Shown piece after piece: positions 53,801 through 60,737 of a stretch of DNA of 64,000 nt. The notes under the pieces were generated by a model. It had not been told where the DNA came from. It was given only the letters and a program-made list of their open reading frames with translations, and did no database searches. How positions within the stretch are numbered: position 1 is the first letter of the stretch; every line of letters begins with the position of its first letter. A program made the translations under genes and the position numbers. Source of the stretch: Bacteroidia bacterium (lineage in GTDB: Bacteria > Bacteroidota > Bacteroidia > CAIKAF01); NCBI GenBank assembly GCA_030427255.1, contig JAUHWY010000016.1, positions 1-64,000 of the forward strand, in the 5' to 3' direction.

Positions 53801-55408
53801 ATTCCTGATACAGATCCATTCCTAGGTTTCTCCATTACCATCCGTCAGGTTCAAAACCCCGGACCGGTGTATGAAATAATCAATGCCAATATTCGTCAAG
53901 ATAGAGAGTTGGAGAATGGCTTTATTGCTGCTGATATTGAGTACGGCAATATTCAAAACCAATGGATAGGCTTTTTCCCGGATCAGAATACGGGATCTCC
54001 TTCAAACTATGTGCGTTCAGGAACTACCGAAAGTCAGCAAGACCCGCAGTGGAACTCTAACTTTATTGAGGTTACTGCAGGCGGCATTGACCAGGCACTT
54101 TATGTAGACCCTGATGCAAGCTTTGAGCGCAACATCTCTTTCTTTGGAGGTGGTGGAATTGTGCCGTACATGTTGACAGGCTCCTCTATCACTTACTTAG
54201 ACGATGCGAACAATACGCGTCCCGCACACCAGCTTGGCTCTAATGCTGTAATTGGTGCGAATGGTCGAATTGCTTCCAGCGTTCGCTTTGAGCGCTTGAT
54301 GCCTTCGGTAGACATTGTACTTACCCCGGATCGTTCGCTATGGACTCGTTGCCCGGTATTCGAAACCCAAGATATTGTTGACTTGGCTTACCGTCACCCG
54401 GCATTGAGCAGCCGTCCTGAAAAACTCTCCATGCGTCATAGTCCTTCTGTGGACAAGGATGGAAATCCGGCGACTCCCGGTTCCGGCGTTAGTACCGATC
54501 CAAACGATCCGAACTATATTTCCGAATGGGGCTTTAGTTGGTTCCCCGGATATGCCATTGACGTGGAAACCGGACAAAGGCTAAATATGGCCTTTGGAGA
54601 GGACTCCTATTTGGTGGGTAACAATGGACGCGATATGCTCTTTAATCCTTCCGTGGCCGACTTGACCACAGGAGAAGGGGTGTTCTCTCCGTTAGGTGAC
54701 CTTTTGGCAGCCGGTAAACACTTTATTTATGTGTTTGGCTCCAACAGAAACGATGGCCCATACAACACTTTCCCTTCTTACGACGCCGGTGAACAATTAG
54801 CGGAGTATTTGAATTTGCCCAACGGTGAGCCTAGAAGTTCTATTTCTCCATCCATCTCTAGAAATATTTGGAGAAACTGTGCTTGGGCTGGGGTACCTTT
54901 CCACCCCAAAGGCACCGATTGGTTGCGTGAGGAAGTACGCATTAGCATGCGGGTGGTACGACGTTACCGCTCAGGGTATACGGCAAATGACGTTTCGGAC
55001 ACCCCCGAGAACAACAACCAGCCCATGTATAATTTCTCCATGGACAATCTTACGCCCACCGTGGGTAACAACGATGCAGCTCGTGCTGCGCTTGATCTGA
55101 TTCAAGTCGTACCCAACCCATATTACTCTGCAAGCGGTTATGAAACCAGTCAAGTAGATAGCCGAGTTAAAATAGTGAACCTCCCTGATGAATGTACCGT
55201 AAGTATTTACGCACTTAACGGAACGTTGATTCGTCGTCTGGAGAAATCCACCAGCTCCATAACTTCTTTGGACTGGGATTTGAAAAACTATGCCAACATC
55301 CCTATTGCTAGTGGACTATACATTATGCATATCCAAGCTCCGGATATTGGCGAACGAATCATTAAATGGTTTGGCGTTATGCGCCCAATCGATCTAGACT
55401 CCTTCTAA
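50882..55408 (+). CDS. Very large secreted protein of the TonB-receptor operon
   Basis: 1508 aa from the ATG at 50882, which gives a signal peptide (MKQFRMYLVFAVMLTASQTGYA); an upstream TTG start would lie directly after the receptor stop. Near the N-terminus is a block common to big Bacteroidota exported proteins (ELNVNNVRALIHSGGDMWWD, LYVGTLWIGGRD, AQRYRSSGVDYFTGPLD). The middle is a long beta-rich region with acidic calcium-loop-like stretches (FDANDDGVYRWEDCD, FYDLDNNIDCASD). The C-terminus has a sorting-like sandwich (IQVVPNPYYSASGYE, VKIVNLPDECTVSIYALNGTLIRRLEK, IASGLYIMHI) though it ends with an extra 20 residues. It lies 42 bp after the receptor gene and is probably its secreted partner. 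Confidence 0.82.
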   Translation: MKQFRMYLVFAVMLTASQTGYAYKRGGDKSGGSGTNPDKALAADCLPPSTSAELNVNNVRALIHSGGDMWWDLIANARYEVPQGSGRHSLYVGTLWIGGRDQNTQTLKLAAQRYRSSGVDYFTGPLDRLGTAEVDPETCDLYDQIWAITRQEVEQFRLCNCIAPDDPSCDGYTVPESIREWPGNPIVQANGQHLDMQPLLAPFFDANDDGVYRWEDCDYPFYDLDNNIDCASDRSAFVYGDFTLWWVFNDKGNIHGESQGDPIGMEIRAQAFGFNTNDEINNMTFYNYELINRGTTTLAECYFGVNTDADIGGAIDDYTGCDVQRGFGFMYNGDAFDDNFSGQLGYGENPPAIGIDFFEGPYLDSNGIAETFSPLDISNLRDTSRWSGAFGINGLGFDDTIADNERFGMRRFVYYNNPGTGPTADPSTAPGYYNYLRGIWLDNTRMVYGGDGYPAPGNGSTNIVADFMFPGDSDPLNWGTKGIDPGFDWREQNTGAAPNTPGDRRFVQSAGPFTLRPGYVNDITTGVVWARTASGDPFESVIRVLRADQKAQSLFENCFRVLNGPDAPDLNIQELDRELILYLTNRPTSNNYLEEYEELNYFIPEFSLNTTTETRDTVIFVPAWTRIDTTSSGDTMYVYGQQFINGNTADSTLVFFDTTNTPIDSLYGFFSNPSQPVLTTINLGTTTDSTIYDRMIRFQGYMIYQLRDETVTATDIFGEDGNSVARLVAQCDIRDFDEVGNPIGTITNFEFDEDLGFSVPKVMVNGANEGIVHSFRITEDQFALEDKRLVNHKTYYFMALAYGYNNFKNFDPDDPNQLDGQKEPFFLGRRNIRAYSAIPHIPAPELNGTLLNSLYGSGPQITRIEGYGNGGNNVRLTKETEDRILNSPENRADTLVYELGFGPVNIKVIDPLKVRGGSYQLKISDPNPSPDGTLSPEARWVLLEPGSPAGDTVAVSEKDLSTSYEQIMFDRRDIPDTDPFLGFSITIRQVQNPGPVYEIINANIRQDRELENGFIAADIEYGNIQNQWIGFFPDQNTGSPSNYVRSGTTESQQDPQWNSNFIEVTAGGIDQALYVDPDASFERNISFFGGGGIVPYMLTGSSITYLDDANNTRPAHQLGSNAVIGANGRIASSVRFERLMPSVDIVLTPDRSLWTRCPVFETQDIVDLAYRHPALSSRPEKLSMRHSPSVDKDGNPATPGSGVSTDPNDPNYISEWGFSWFPGYAIDVETGQRLNMAFGEDSYLVGNNGRDMLFNPSVADLTTGEGVFSPLGDLLAAGKHFIYVFGSNRNDGPYNTFPSYDAGEQLAEYLNLPNGEPRSSISPSISRNIWRNCAWAGVPFHPKGTDWLREEVRISMRVVRRYRSGYTANDVSDTPENNNQPMYNFSMDNLTPTVGNNDAARAALDLIQVVPNPYYSASGYETSQVDSRVKIVNLPDECTVSIYALNGTLIRRLEKSTSSITSLDWDLKNYANIPIASGLYIMHIQAPDIGERIIKWFGVMRPIDLDSF

Positions 55409-55429
55409 GCACCGGAAAAGAAAGAAGTT

Positions 55430-56539
55430 ATGAAGCATTTAACATACATTACCCGCAAAGGCCTTTTGGCCGGAATGCTCGCCGGAGCTTTAATGCAACC
55501 GGTTGTGGCGGGAAACGAAGACCGCGCAGGTTCTGCAGGAAGTACCGACTTGCTAATAAACCCTTGGGCTCAGAGCTCTGGGTGGGCAGGTGCTAATACG
55601 GCCATTGGTCGTGGCTTGGAATCTCAATTCCTTAACATTGCAGGCATGGCCTTTACGGAGCGTACCGAGCTTTTGTTCACCCACACCCGATGGCTGGCTG
55701 GTACCGATATTGGAATTAATGCCTTTGGCTTTTCTCAGAATTTGGGTAAAAGCCGCGGTGTTCTTGGATTGAGCGTTATGAGCCTAGGTTCCGGCGATAT
55801 CCAAGAAACCACCGTAGAGCAGCCCGAAGGTACCGGTTCAACCTACACGGTTAACAACCTAAATCTGGGACTCTCTTATGCGCGCTCTTTCTCGGATCGC
55901 ATTCATGGTGGTGTTACTGTTCGCTTGGTTAACCAGGCAATTTCTAACGTTTCTGCGAGTGGATTTGCTGTGGATGCAGGTATTATATACAAAACAACCA
56001 TAGGCAAACCTAAGGAATACGAAGGAATTGACTCAGATAACCTGCATTTTGGGATTACCCTTAGAAATATCGGACCAAGAATGATGGCTACAGGAGATGG
56101 CTTAACCGTTAAGAATATTTCTCCGGTATTTGGTGCCCCTGTTTCGCAGCAACAACGTTCTGCAGAGTATGAAATGCCTGCGCTAATGAACATTGGTATT
56201 GCTTATGTTCAACGTTTCTCCGAAGCCCATAGAATTACAGGCGCCTTTAACTTCACCACCAATAGCTTTACTAAAGATCAATTTCAATTGGGGCTAGAAT
56301 ATGGCTTCAAGGACTTTTTAATGATTCGCGGTGGCTATTTGTTCGAAACCGGAATATTCGGTGAGCGTGAGGGCGTAGAGGCCGACTTGTTGAATGCCTT
56401 TACCGGGCCCTCTGCCGGGTTTACTTTCCGTGCACCCCTTAAAAAAGGCGGGCGCACCAAAATTGGCATTGATTACAGCTACAGAGCTACCTTTAATTTT
56501 AATGGTGTACACACCTTTGGAGCACACTTGCTGCTTTAA
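55430..56539 (+). CDS. PorV/PorQ family outer-membrane barrel protein
   Basis: 369 aa. Signal peptide near residues 1-27 (GLLAGMLAGALMQPVVAG). The PorV/PorQ/FadL-like pattern follows: LLINPWAQSSGWAGANTAIGRGLESQFLNIAGMAFTERTELLFTHTRWLAG, then paired strands (NLGLSYARSFSDRIHGGVTVRLVNQ) to a C-terminal strand HTFGAHLLL. PorV is the T9SS outer-membrane protein that shuttles cargo from translocon to the attachment complex; operon-linked homologues are thought to serve particular cargo. Lies 21 bp after the 1508-aa gene, so a cargo-specific partner role is inferred. Confidence 0.8.
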   Translation: MKHLTYITRKGLLAGMLAGALMQPVVAGNEDRAGSAGSTDLLINPWAQSSGWAGANTAIGRGLESQFLNIAGMAFTERTELLFTHTRWLAGTDIGINAFGFSQNLGKSRGVLGLSVMSLGSGDIQETTVEQPEGTGSTYTVNNLNLGLSYARSFSDRIHGGVTVRLVNQAISNVSASGFAVDAGIIYKTTIGKPKEYEGIDSDNLHFGITLRNIGPRMMATGDGLTVKNISPVFGAPVSQQQRSAEYEMPALMNIGIAYVQRFSEAHRITGAFNFTTNSFTKDQFQLGLEYGFKDFLMIRGGYLFETGIFGEREGVEADLLNAFTGPSAGFTFRAPLKKGGRTKIGIDYSYRATFNFNGVHTFGAHLLL

Positions 56540-56555
56540 TTAAGAAATAGTTTTT

Positions 56556-56563
56556 TAAATTTG
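56556..56563 (+). promoter_or_regulatory. Putative -7 box for greA, ahead of a hairpin
   Basis: TAAATTTG fits TAnnTTTG; TTG at 56528-56530 is 25 bp upstream. RNA would start near 56569, inside the left arm of the terminator hairpin that follows. Confidence 0.45.
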
Positions 56564-56564
56564 A

Positions 56565-56600
56565 GAAACAGAAGGCTTCCGGGCTTTCTGTTTCTTTTTT
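56565..56600 (+). terminator. Rho-independent terminator between porV-like gene and greA
   Basis: GAAACAGAAGGC (56565-56576) pairs with GCTTTCTGTTTC (56583-56594), one wobble, 6-base loop, then six T. It ends the operon upstream and also lies in the predicted leader of greA, 17 bp before its ATG. Confidence 0.88.
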
Positions 56601-56616
56601 GTTAATACTACAGTAT

Positions 56617-57090
56617 ATGTCTAAAGTTACCTATTTGACCCAAGAGGGCTACGATAAGTTACGTGCAGAATTAGATCACCTCATTTCCGTAGAACGCCCT
56701 AGTATTTCCGCACAAATTGCCGAAGCCAGAGATAAAGGCGATTTGTCCGAAAACGCCGAATACGACGCAGCGAAAGATGCTCAAGGCCTTTTGGAGCTTA
56801 AAATATCTAAGCTTCAAGAAACCGTGCGCAATGCCCGTGTACTTAGCGAGGATCAGTTGGATAACTCTAAAGTGTACCTGCTTAGCCGTGTCAAAATCAA
56901 AAACCTTAAGAACAATATGGAAATGACCTACCAAATTGTCTCTGAGAATGAAGCAGATTTAAAGGCGGCCCGAATTTCCGTTGAAAGCCCAATTGGTAAA
57001 GGCTTGCTAGGAAAAAAGCCCGGCGATATTGCAGAAATTCAAACCCCGGGTGGCTTGATTTCTTTTGAGATTTTATCCATTAACGCCTAA
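56617..57090 (+). CDS. greA: Transcription elongation factor GreA
   Basis: 157 aa from the ATG at 56617 (MSKVTYLTQEGYDKLRAELDHL), the family's usual start. The N-terminal coiled coil holds the acidic tip SENAEYDAAKDAQGLLE (residues near 45-60) that reaches into the RNA polymerase secondary channel; the C-terminal FKBP-like domain has YQIVSENEADLKAARISVESPIGKGLLGKKPGDIAEI. It rescues stalled polymerase by RNA cleavage. Its stop overlaps the HIT gene start as TAATG. Confidence 0.95.
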   Translation: MSKVTYLTQEGYDKLRAELDHLISVERPSISAQIAEARDKGDLSENAEYDAAKDAQGLLELKISKLQETVRNARVLSEDQLDNSKVYLLSRVKIKNLKNNMEMTYQIVSENEADLKAARISVESPIGKGLLGKKPGDIAEIQTPGGLISFEILSINA

Positions 57091-57485
57091 TGGCTTCTGT
57101 TTTTTCTAAAATATTCGCTGGAGAAATCCCTTGTTTTGAGGTTTACCGCTCTCAAAACGTACTTGTCTTTATGGATATTAAACCATTGACGCAAGGCCAC
57201 TGTTTGGTGGTGCCAAAAAATGAGGTGGATCACTACCATCACTTACCTCATGAAATTGCGGCAGAGGTGCATCAAACCGCCTTAAAGGTGGCAAAAGCAC
57301 TGCAGTTGGTGACCGATGCAGAGCGCATTGGTTGGGTAATTGCCGGTTTTGAAGTAGCGCATGCTCATTTACACCTGATTCCCTGCAATACCATGGAAGA
57401 AATGAGTTTTGAAAGGGATCGGCTGGAGCCGGATCCTAGCGAACTCAGAGAAATGGCCCAACAAATAGCAGCAGCATTAACCTGA
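57090..57485 (+). CDS. HIT family nucleotide-binding protein
   Basis: 131 aa. N-terminal IFAGEIPCFEVYRSQNVLVFMDIKPLTQGHCLVVPK and the histidine triad HAHLHLIP (residues 91-98). Hint-type HIT proteins hydrolyse AMP-linked phosphoramidates. The usual Asn/Gly-Gln stretch before the triad is replaced by GWVIAGFEVA. The start overlaps the greA stop by one base, so the two are translationally coupled. Its end overlaps the convergent gene at 57477 by 9 bp. Confidence 0.92.
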   Translation: MASVFSKIFAGEIPCFEVYRSQNVLVFMDIKPLTQGHCLVVPKNEVDHYHHLPHEIAAEVHQTALKVAKALQLVTDAERIGWVIAGFEVAHAHLHLIPCNTMEEMSFERDRLEPDPSELREMAQQIAAALT

Positions 57486-58598
57486 AACTTTGGCCGTTTC
57501 CTTTTCGCCCCGCTCCATTACGCGAGCCTGTACCTGAATTCCCTCTTGGTGTAAAGCCATCCAAAACTTATGGATAAAAGCAGGGTCAAGACCAAGTTCT
57601 TTAGCACGCCGCGTGCGGCTGCCTAAAATTTCATTCCAACGCTCCAGTTGAAAAATGGTAACGTTGTGCTCCTGCTTGTAACGTCCAATCTCCTCGGTGA
57701 CCCTGAGCCTCCGCTCCAATAAGTTAAGCATGTCCTCATCCAAACTGTCAATAAGCAAACGCAATTGGTGCAGACGATCAAGAAAAACCTGCTCCTCACT
57801 TTTGTTTTCCCGATGATTTAAAGCACTTAAAAACGCTTCTAAATCTTCCTGTTTTATTTGCTGTTCTGCATCACTCCAAGCCACCTCCGGCTTGGGGTGA
57901 CTTTCAATCATAAGGCCATCAAAAGCTAAATCCAAGGCGCGTTGAGCCACATCTTTGAGCAAATTACGTTTGCCTGCAATATGGGAAGGGTCACAAATGA
58001 CGGGTAAATGAGGCACCATCCCTTTGAGTTGGAGGGCTATTTCCCAACGTGGTGCATTGCGGTAGGGATGTGCATCGTAGCTGGTAAACCCACGGTGCAC
58101 GGCTCCTAATTTTCGAATGCCTGCCGAATGAATACGTTCAAGAGCGCCAAGCCACAAATTCAAGTCGGGACTAATAGGATTTTTGACCAAAACAGGTACA
58201 TCTACTCCGGAGAGCGCATCCGATATTTCTTGAACCGAAAAAGGGTTTACCGTTGTTCTTGCGCCCACCCAAAGCAAGGAAATGCCTGCTTTTAATGCTG
58301 CCTCTACATGTTCCCCATTGGCTACTTCTATGGCTGTTTTAAGACCGGTTTCTTCCATGGCTTCTTGCAACCATTCGAGAGCAGGTAGCCCATGTCCCTC
58401 AAAGCTGTTGGGTCGGGTTCTGGGTTTCCAAACACCTGCACGGAGGTAATCAAGCTCCTTGATTTGGCTCAGCTGACGCGCCGATTGAAGTATTTGCTTG
58501 CGGCTTTCTGCCGAACATGGACCGGAAATAAGCAGGGAAGGGTTTCCTTTGGGAGACCAAGCATGTAGAGGTACTAAATCAGACAGCAAGCTATTCAT
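57477..58598 (-). CDS. Bifunctional DAHP synthase/chorismate mutase
   Basis: 373 aa from the ATG at 58598; a longer frame begins at 58637 but lacks family match. Residues 15-255 are a KDO8P/DAHP synthase-type barrel (LLISGPCSAES, LDYLRAGVWKPRTRPNSFEGHG, LLWVGARTTVNPFSVQEI, VLVKNPISPDLNLWLGALERI, VICDPSHIAGKRNLL, DGLMIESHP). Residues about 268-355 are an AroQ-type chorismate mutase (RLHQLRLLIDSLDEDMLNLLERRLRVTEEIGRYKQEH). It makes the first shikimate intermediate and turns chorismate into prephenate; the fused mutase may act as the allosteric sensor. This order (synthase first, mutase last) is common in Bacteroidota. Confidence 0.93.
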   Translation of the reverse strand: MNSLLSDLVPLHAWSPKGNPSLLISGPCSAESRKQILQSARQLSQIKELDYLRAGVWKPRTRPNSFEGHGLPALEWLQEAMEETGLKTAIEVANGEHVEAALKAGISLLWVGARTTVNPFSVQEISDALSGVDVPVLVKNPISPDLNLWLGALERIHSAGIRKLGAVHRGFTSYDAHPYRNAPRWEIALQLKGMVPHLPVICDPSHIAGKRNLLKDVAQRALDLAFDGLMIESHPKPEVAWSDAEQQIKQEDLEAFLSALNHRENKSEEQVFLDRLHQLRLLIDSLDEDMLNLLERRLRVTEEIGRYKQEHNVTIFQLERWNEILGSRTRRAKELGLDPAFIHKFWMALHQEGIQVQARVMERGEKETAKVSG

Positions 58599-58709
58599 GT
58601 ATTCATAAAACAGTCGACCATGGCAATTGGTTGCCAAAGCGAATATCCGTTATTTGAAACAGCCGCCCAAAAAAAACGTATATAAGAGCAAATAATCGGC
58701 GTATCCTGC

Positions 58710-58717
58710 TAATTTTG
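58710..58717 (+). promoter_or_regulatory. Putative -7 box of the tmRNA promoter
   Basis: TAATTTTG fits TAnnTTTG, 20 bp before the mature 5' end of tmRNA at 58738. No TTG at -33. Confidence 0.5.
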
Positions 58718-58737
58718 CGCCCTTGTTCTTTTTATTT

Positions 58738-59103
58738 GGGGCTGACTGGTTTTGACAGCATGTGATATCGGTCAGTAAGCATGTCGAGGATTGCTGCTTG
58801 CCTCGTTAATCAAAAGCTTCGACACGTTAAGTGCCGACAACCACGACTACGCTCTGGCTGCCTAATCAAAGTTGATTACGCAGTGAGCTGCTCCACCTAA
58901 AGCCTGCCTGTTGCTTTAGGACCGGAGTATCAGTCAAATCAGGCTGCTGCCAAGGAAGTTCCGAACTTGGTTTAAGCTAAGGAACTAAGGGTAGATTAGG
59001 CCGTCATCAGCCGTTTTCTGCCCCGACAATTAAGCGGTGACTAAGCATGTAGAAAGCTGGTTGATGCCATGTTTGGACGCGGGTTCGATTCCCGCCAGCT
59101 CCA
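58738..59103 (+). ncRNA. ssrA: Transfer-messenger RNA
   Basis: The 5' end GGGGCTG (58738-58744) pairs with CAGCTCC near the 3' end (59096-59102), forming a tRNA-like acceptor stem; the T-arm GGGTTCGATTCCC is intact just before it. Between lie pseudoknot regions and a tag reading frame at 58833. The 3' CCA is not encoded (CTCCAC then T), so it is added afterwards. tmRNA frees stalled ribosomes and tags the product for breakdown. One-piece form, about 366 nt. Confidence 0.95.
58833..58865 (+). other. tmRNA tag peptide frame (ADNHDYALAA)
   Basis: GCC at 58833 through TAA at 58863-58865 encodes ADNHDYALAA, ending in the ALAA degradation signal known to be read by ClpXP-type proteases. The resume codon is a GCC, as usual. 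Confidence 0.9.
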
Positions 59104-59115
59104 CTTTTGAGTGTA

Positions 59116-59490
59116 GAGCAACAGTATTGAGTGTGGAGGGGGAAGGGAGTTTAGAGCAACAGTATTGAGTGTGGAGGGTGTTTTTGGGAGTGATGTATTT
59201 CATTATGAGAATCTTGGTGCTCCCTTTTGCTCTCAACTCAGGAGGGAGGTATAGAGCAACAGTATTGAGTGTGGAGGGGGAGGGAAGTATAGAGCAACAG
59301 TATTGAGTGTGGAGGGTGTTTTTGGGAAATGGTGTATTTATTGTTTGTTGTGAATATCTTGCTTCTTCTTGCTTTCGCTCCTCCCTGTTGCTCTTCCTCC
59401 CCCCTGTTGCTGTTGCTCCTCCCTGTTGCTCTTCCTCCTCCCTCTTGCTGTTGCTCCTCCCTCTTGCTCCATTCCCCTCTCTTTTTCTTT
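59116..59490 (+). repeat. Left repeat block flanking the four-helix-bundle gene
   Basis: Begins 12 bp after tmRNA. A motif starting GAGCAACAGTATTGAGTG recurs at 59116, 59154, 59254 and 59292 (spacings 38, 100, 38). After the last copy comes a segment GTTTTTGGGAAATGG, then a pyrimidine-rich run of CTCCTCCCTGTTGCT-like units. The same succession is found on the right side of the gene at 59876-60735. Confidence 0.85.
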
Positions 59491-59511
59491 CGTTCAATCA
59501 AATAAACCAAA

Positions 59512-59856
59512 ATGTTTGATTTTGAGAAACTAGTCGTTTACAGCAAAGCAAAGCGATTCAACAAGAAAGTCCATACATTCCTTACATGTATTACGCTAGA
59601 CCGTACCACAACCTACCAATTGAGGCGGGCATCATTAAGCATTATGCTGAATGTTGCGGAAGGTGCCGGCAGAATTTCCAAACGAGATAAAAGACATTTT
59701 TATGTAATCGCTCGTGGTTCAACATTTGAATGCGTAGCCATTTTCGATTTTCTTAAAGAAATCCAAATGATCGACCAATCTCAGTTCGAATCGTTTTACC
59801 ATGATTTGGAAGAGCTTTCAAAGCTGCTATTTTCGTTGATTAAGAGCATGGAATAG
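59512..59856 (+). CDS. Four helix bundle protein (S23/IVP family)
   Basis: 114 aa, matching the family named after proteins in 23S rRNA intervening sequences. Typical blocks: FDFEKLVVYSKAKRFNKKVH, TYQLRRASLSIMLNVAEGAGR, KRDKRHFYVIARGSTFECVAIFDFL and a C-terminal helix ELSKLLFSLIKSM. The fold is a pentameric helix bundle with a basic inner surface; a nucleic-acid-binding role has been proposed but is not settled. Relatives act as accessory proteins in diversity-generating retroelements, but no reverse transcriptase is nearby. The gene sits inside a pair of direct repeat blocks downstream of tmRNA. Confidence 0.9.
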   Translation: MFDFEKLVVYSKAKRFNKKVHTFLTCITLDRTTTYQLRRASLSIMLNVAEGAGRISKRDKRHFYVIARGSTFECVAIFDFLKEIQMIDQSQFESFYHDLEELSKLLFSLIKSME

Positions 59857-59875
59857 GTATGGGGAGGGGAGTTTG

Positions 59876-60365
59876 GAGCAACAGTGCCGAGCATACAGGG
59901 GGAAGGGAGTCTAGAGCAACAGTATTGATTGTGGAGGGTGTTTTTGGGAGTGATGTATTTCATTGTGAAAATCTTGGTGCTCCCTCTTGCTCCTTCCTCT
60001 TGCTCTCAACTCAGGAAGGGAGTTTGGAGCAACAGTATTGAGTGTGGAGGATGTTTTTGGGAGTGGTGTATTTCATTATGAAAATTTTGGTGCTCCCTCT
60101 TGCTCCTTCCTCTTGCTCTCAACTCAGGAGGGAAGTATAGAGCAACAATATTGAGTGTGGAGGATGTTTTTGGGAGTGATGTATTTCATTATGAAAATCT
60201 TGGTGCTCCCTCTTGCTCCTTCCTCTTGCTCTCAACTCAGGAGGGAAGTATAGAGCAACAATATTGAGTGTGGAGGATGTTTTTGGGAGTGGTGTATTTC
60301 ATTATGAAAATCTTGGTGCTCCCTCTTGCTCCTTCCTCTTGCTCTCAACTCAGGAAGGGAGTTTG
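59876..60365 (+). repeat. Right repeat block: 113-bp tandem units
   Basis: Copies of the GAGCAACA(G/A)TATTGAGTG motif start at 59914, 60027, 60140, 60253 and 60366, exactly 113 bp apart, after a degenerate copy at 59876 (38 bp before). Each unit also holds TTTTTGGGAGTG(A/G)TGTATTTCATT and GCTCCCTCTTGCTCC. The 100-bp spacing seen on the left lacks about 13 bp of the pyrimidine part. Units differ by only a few bases, so the array is young. Confidence 0.9.
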
Positions 60366-60389
60366 GAGCAACAGTATTGAGTGTGGAGG

Positions 60390-60735
60390 ATGTTTTTGGG
60401 AAATGGCGTATTTTTTTTTGTTGTGAAGATCTTGCTTCTTCTTGCTCTTGCTCCTCCCTGTTGCTGTTGCTCCTCCCTGTTGCTGTTGCTCCTCCCTGTT
60501 GCTGTTGCTCCTCCCTGTTGCTGTTGCTCCTCCCTGTTGCTGTTGCTCCTCCCTGTTGCTGTTGCTCCTCCCTCTTGCTCTTGCTCCTCCCTCTTGCTCT
60601 TGCTCCCCCCCTGTTGCTCTTCCTCCTCCCTGTTGCTCTTCCTCCCCCCTCTTGCTCTTCCTCCTCCCTCTTGCTCTTCCTCCTCCCTCTTGCCTCTTCC
60701 TCCTTCCTCTTGCTCCTCCCTCTTCCTCCTCCCTC
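60390..60735 (+). repeat. 19-bp pyrimidine-rich tandem array
   Basis: Starting at 60451, eight near-perfect 19-bp units CTCCTCCCTGTTGCTGTTG (the last two with CTT for GTT) run to 60602, then decayed variants to 60735, one base short of the stop codon of the minus-strand gene. Because 19 is not a multiple of three, all reading frames give a 19-residue repeat (Glu/Gln/Gly/Ser-rich on the minus strand), which creates false open frames. Confidence 0.9.
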
Positions 60736-60737
60736 CC

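Noticed and set aside
59040-59104. Isolated tRNA gene at the T-arm-like sequence
   Set aside because: The T-arm and acceptor pair with GGGGCTG 360 bp upstream and enclose a tag frame, so it is the 3' part of tmRNA.
59512-59856. Sign of a 23S rRNA intervening sequence or a diversity-generating retroelement
   Set aside because: No rRNA sequence, reverse transcriptase or template/variable repeat pair is seen; only the protein family is shared.
59116-60365. Possible CRISPR array
   Set aside because: The spaces between the motif copies are themselves repeated, not unique spacers, and no cas gene is present.
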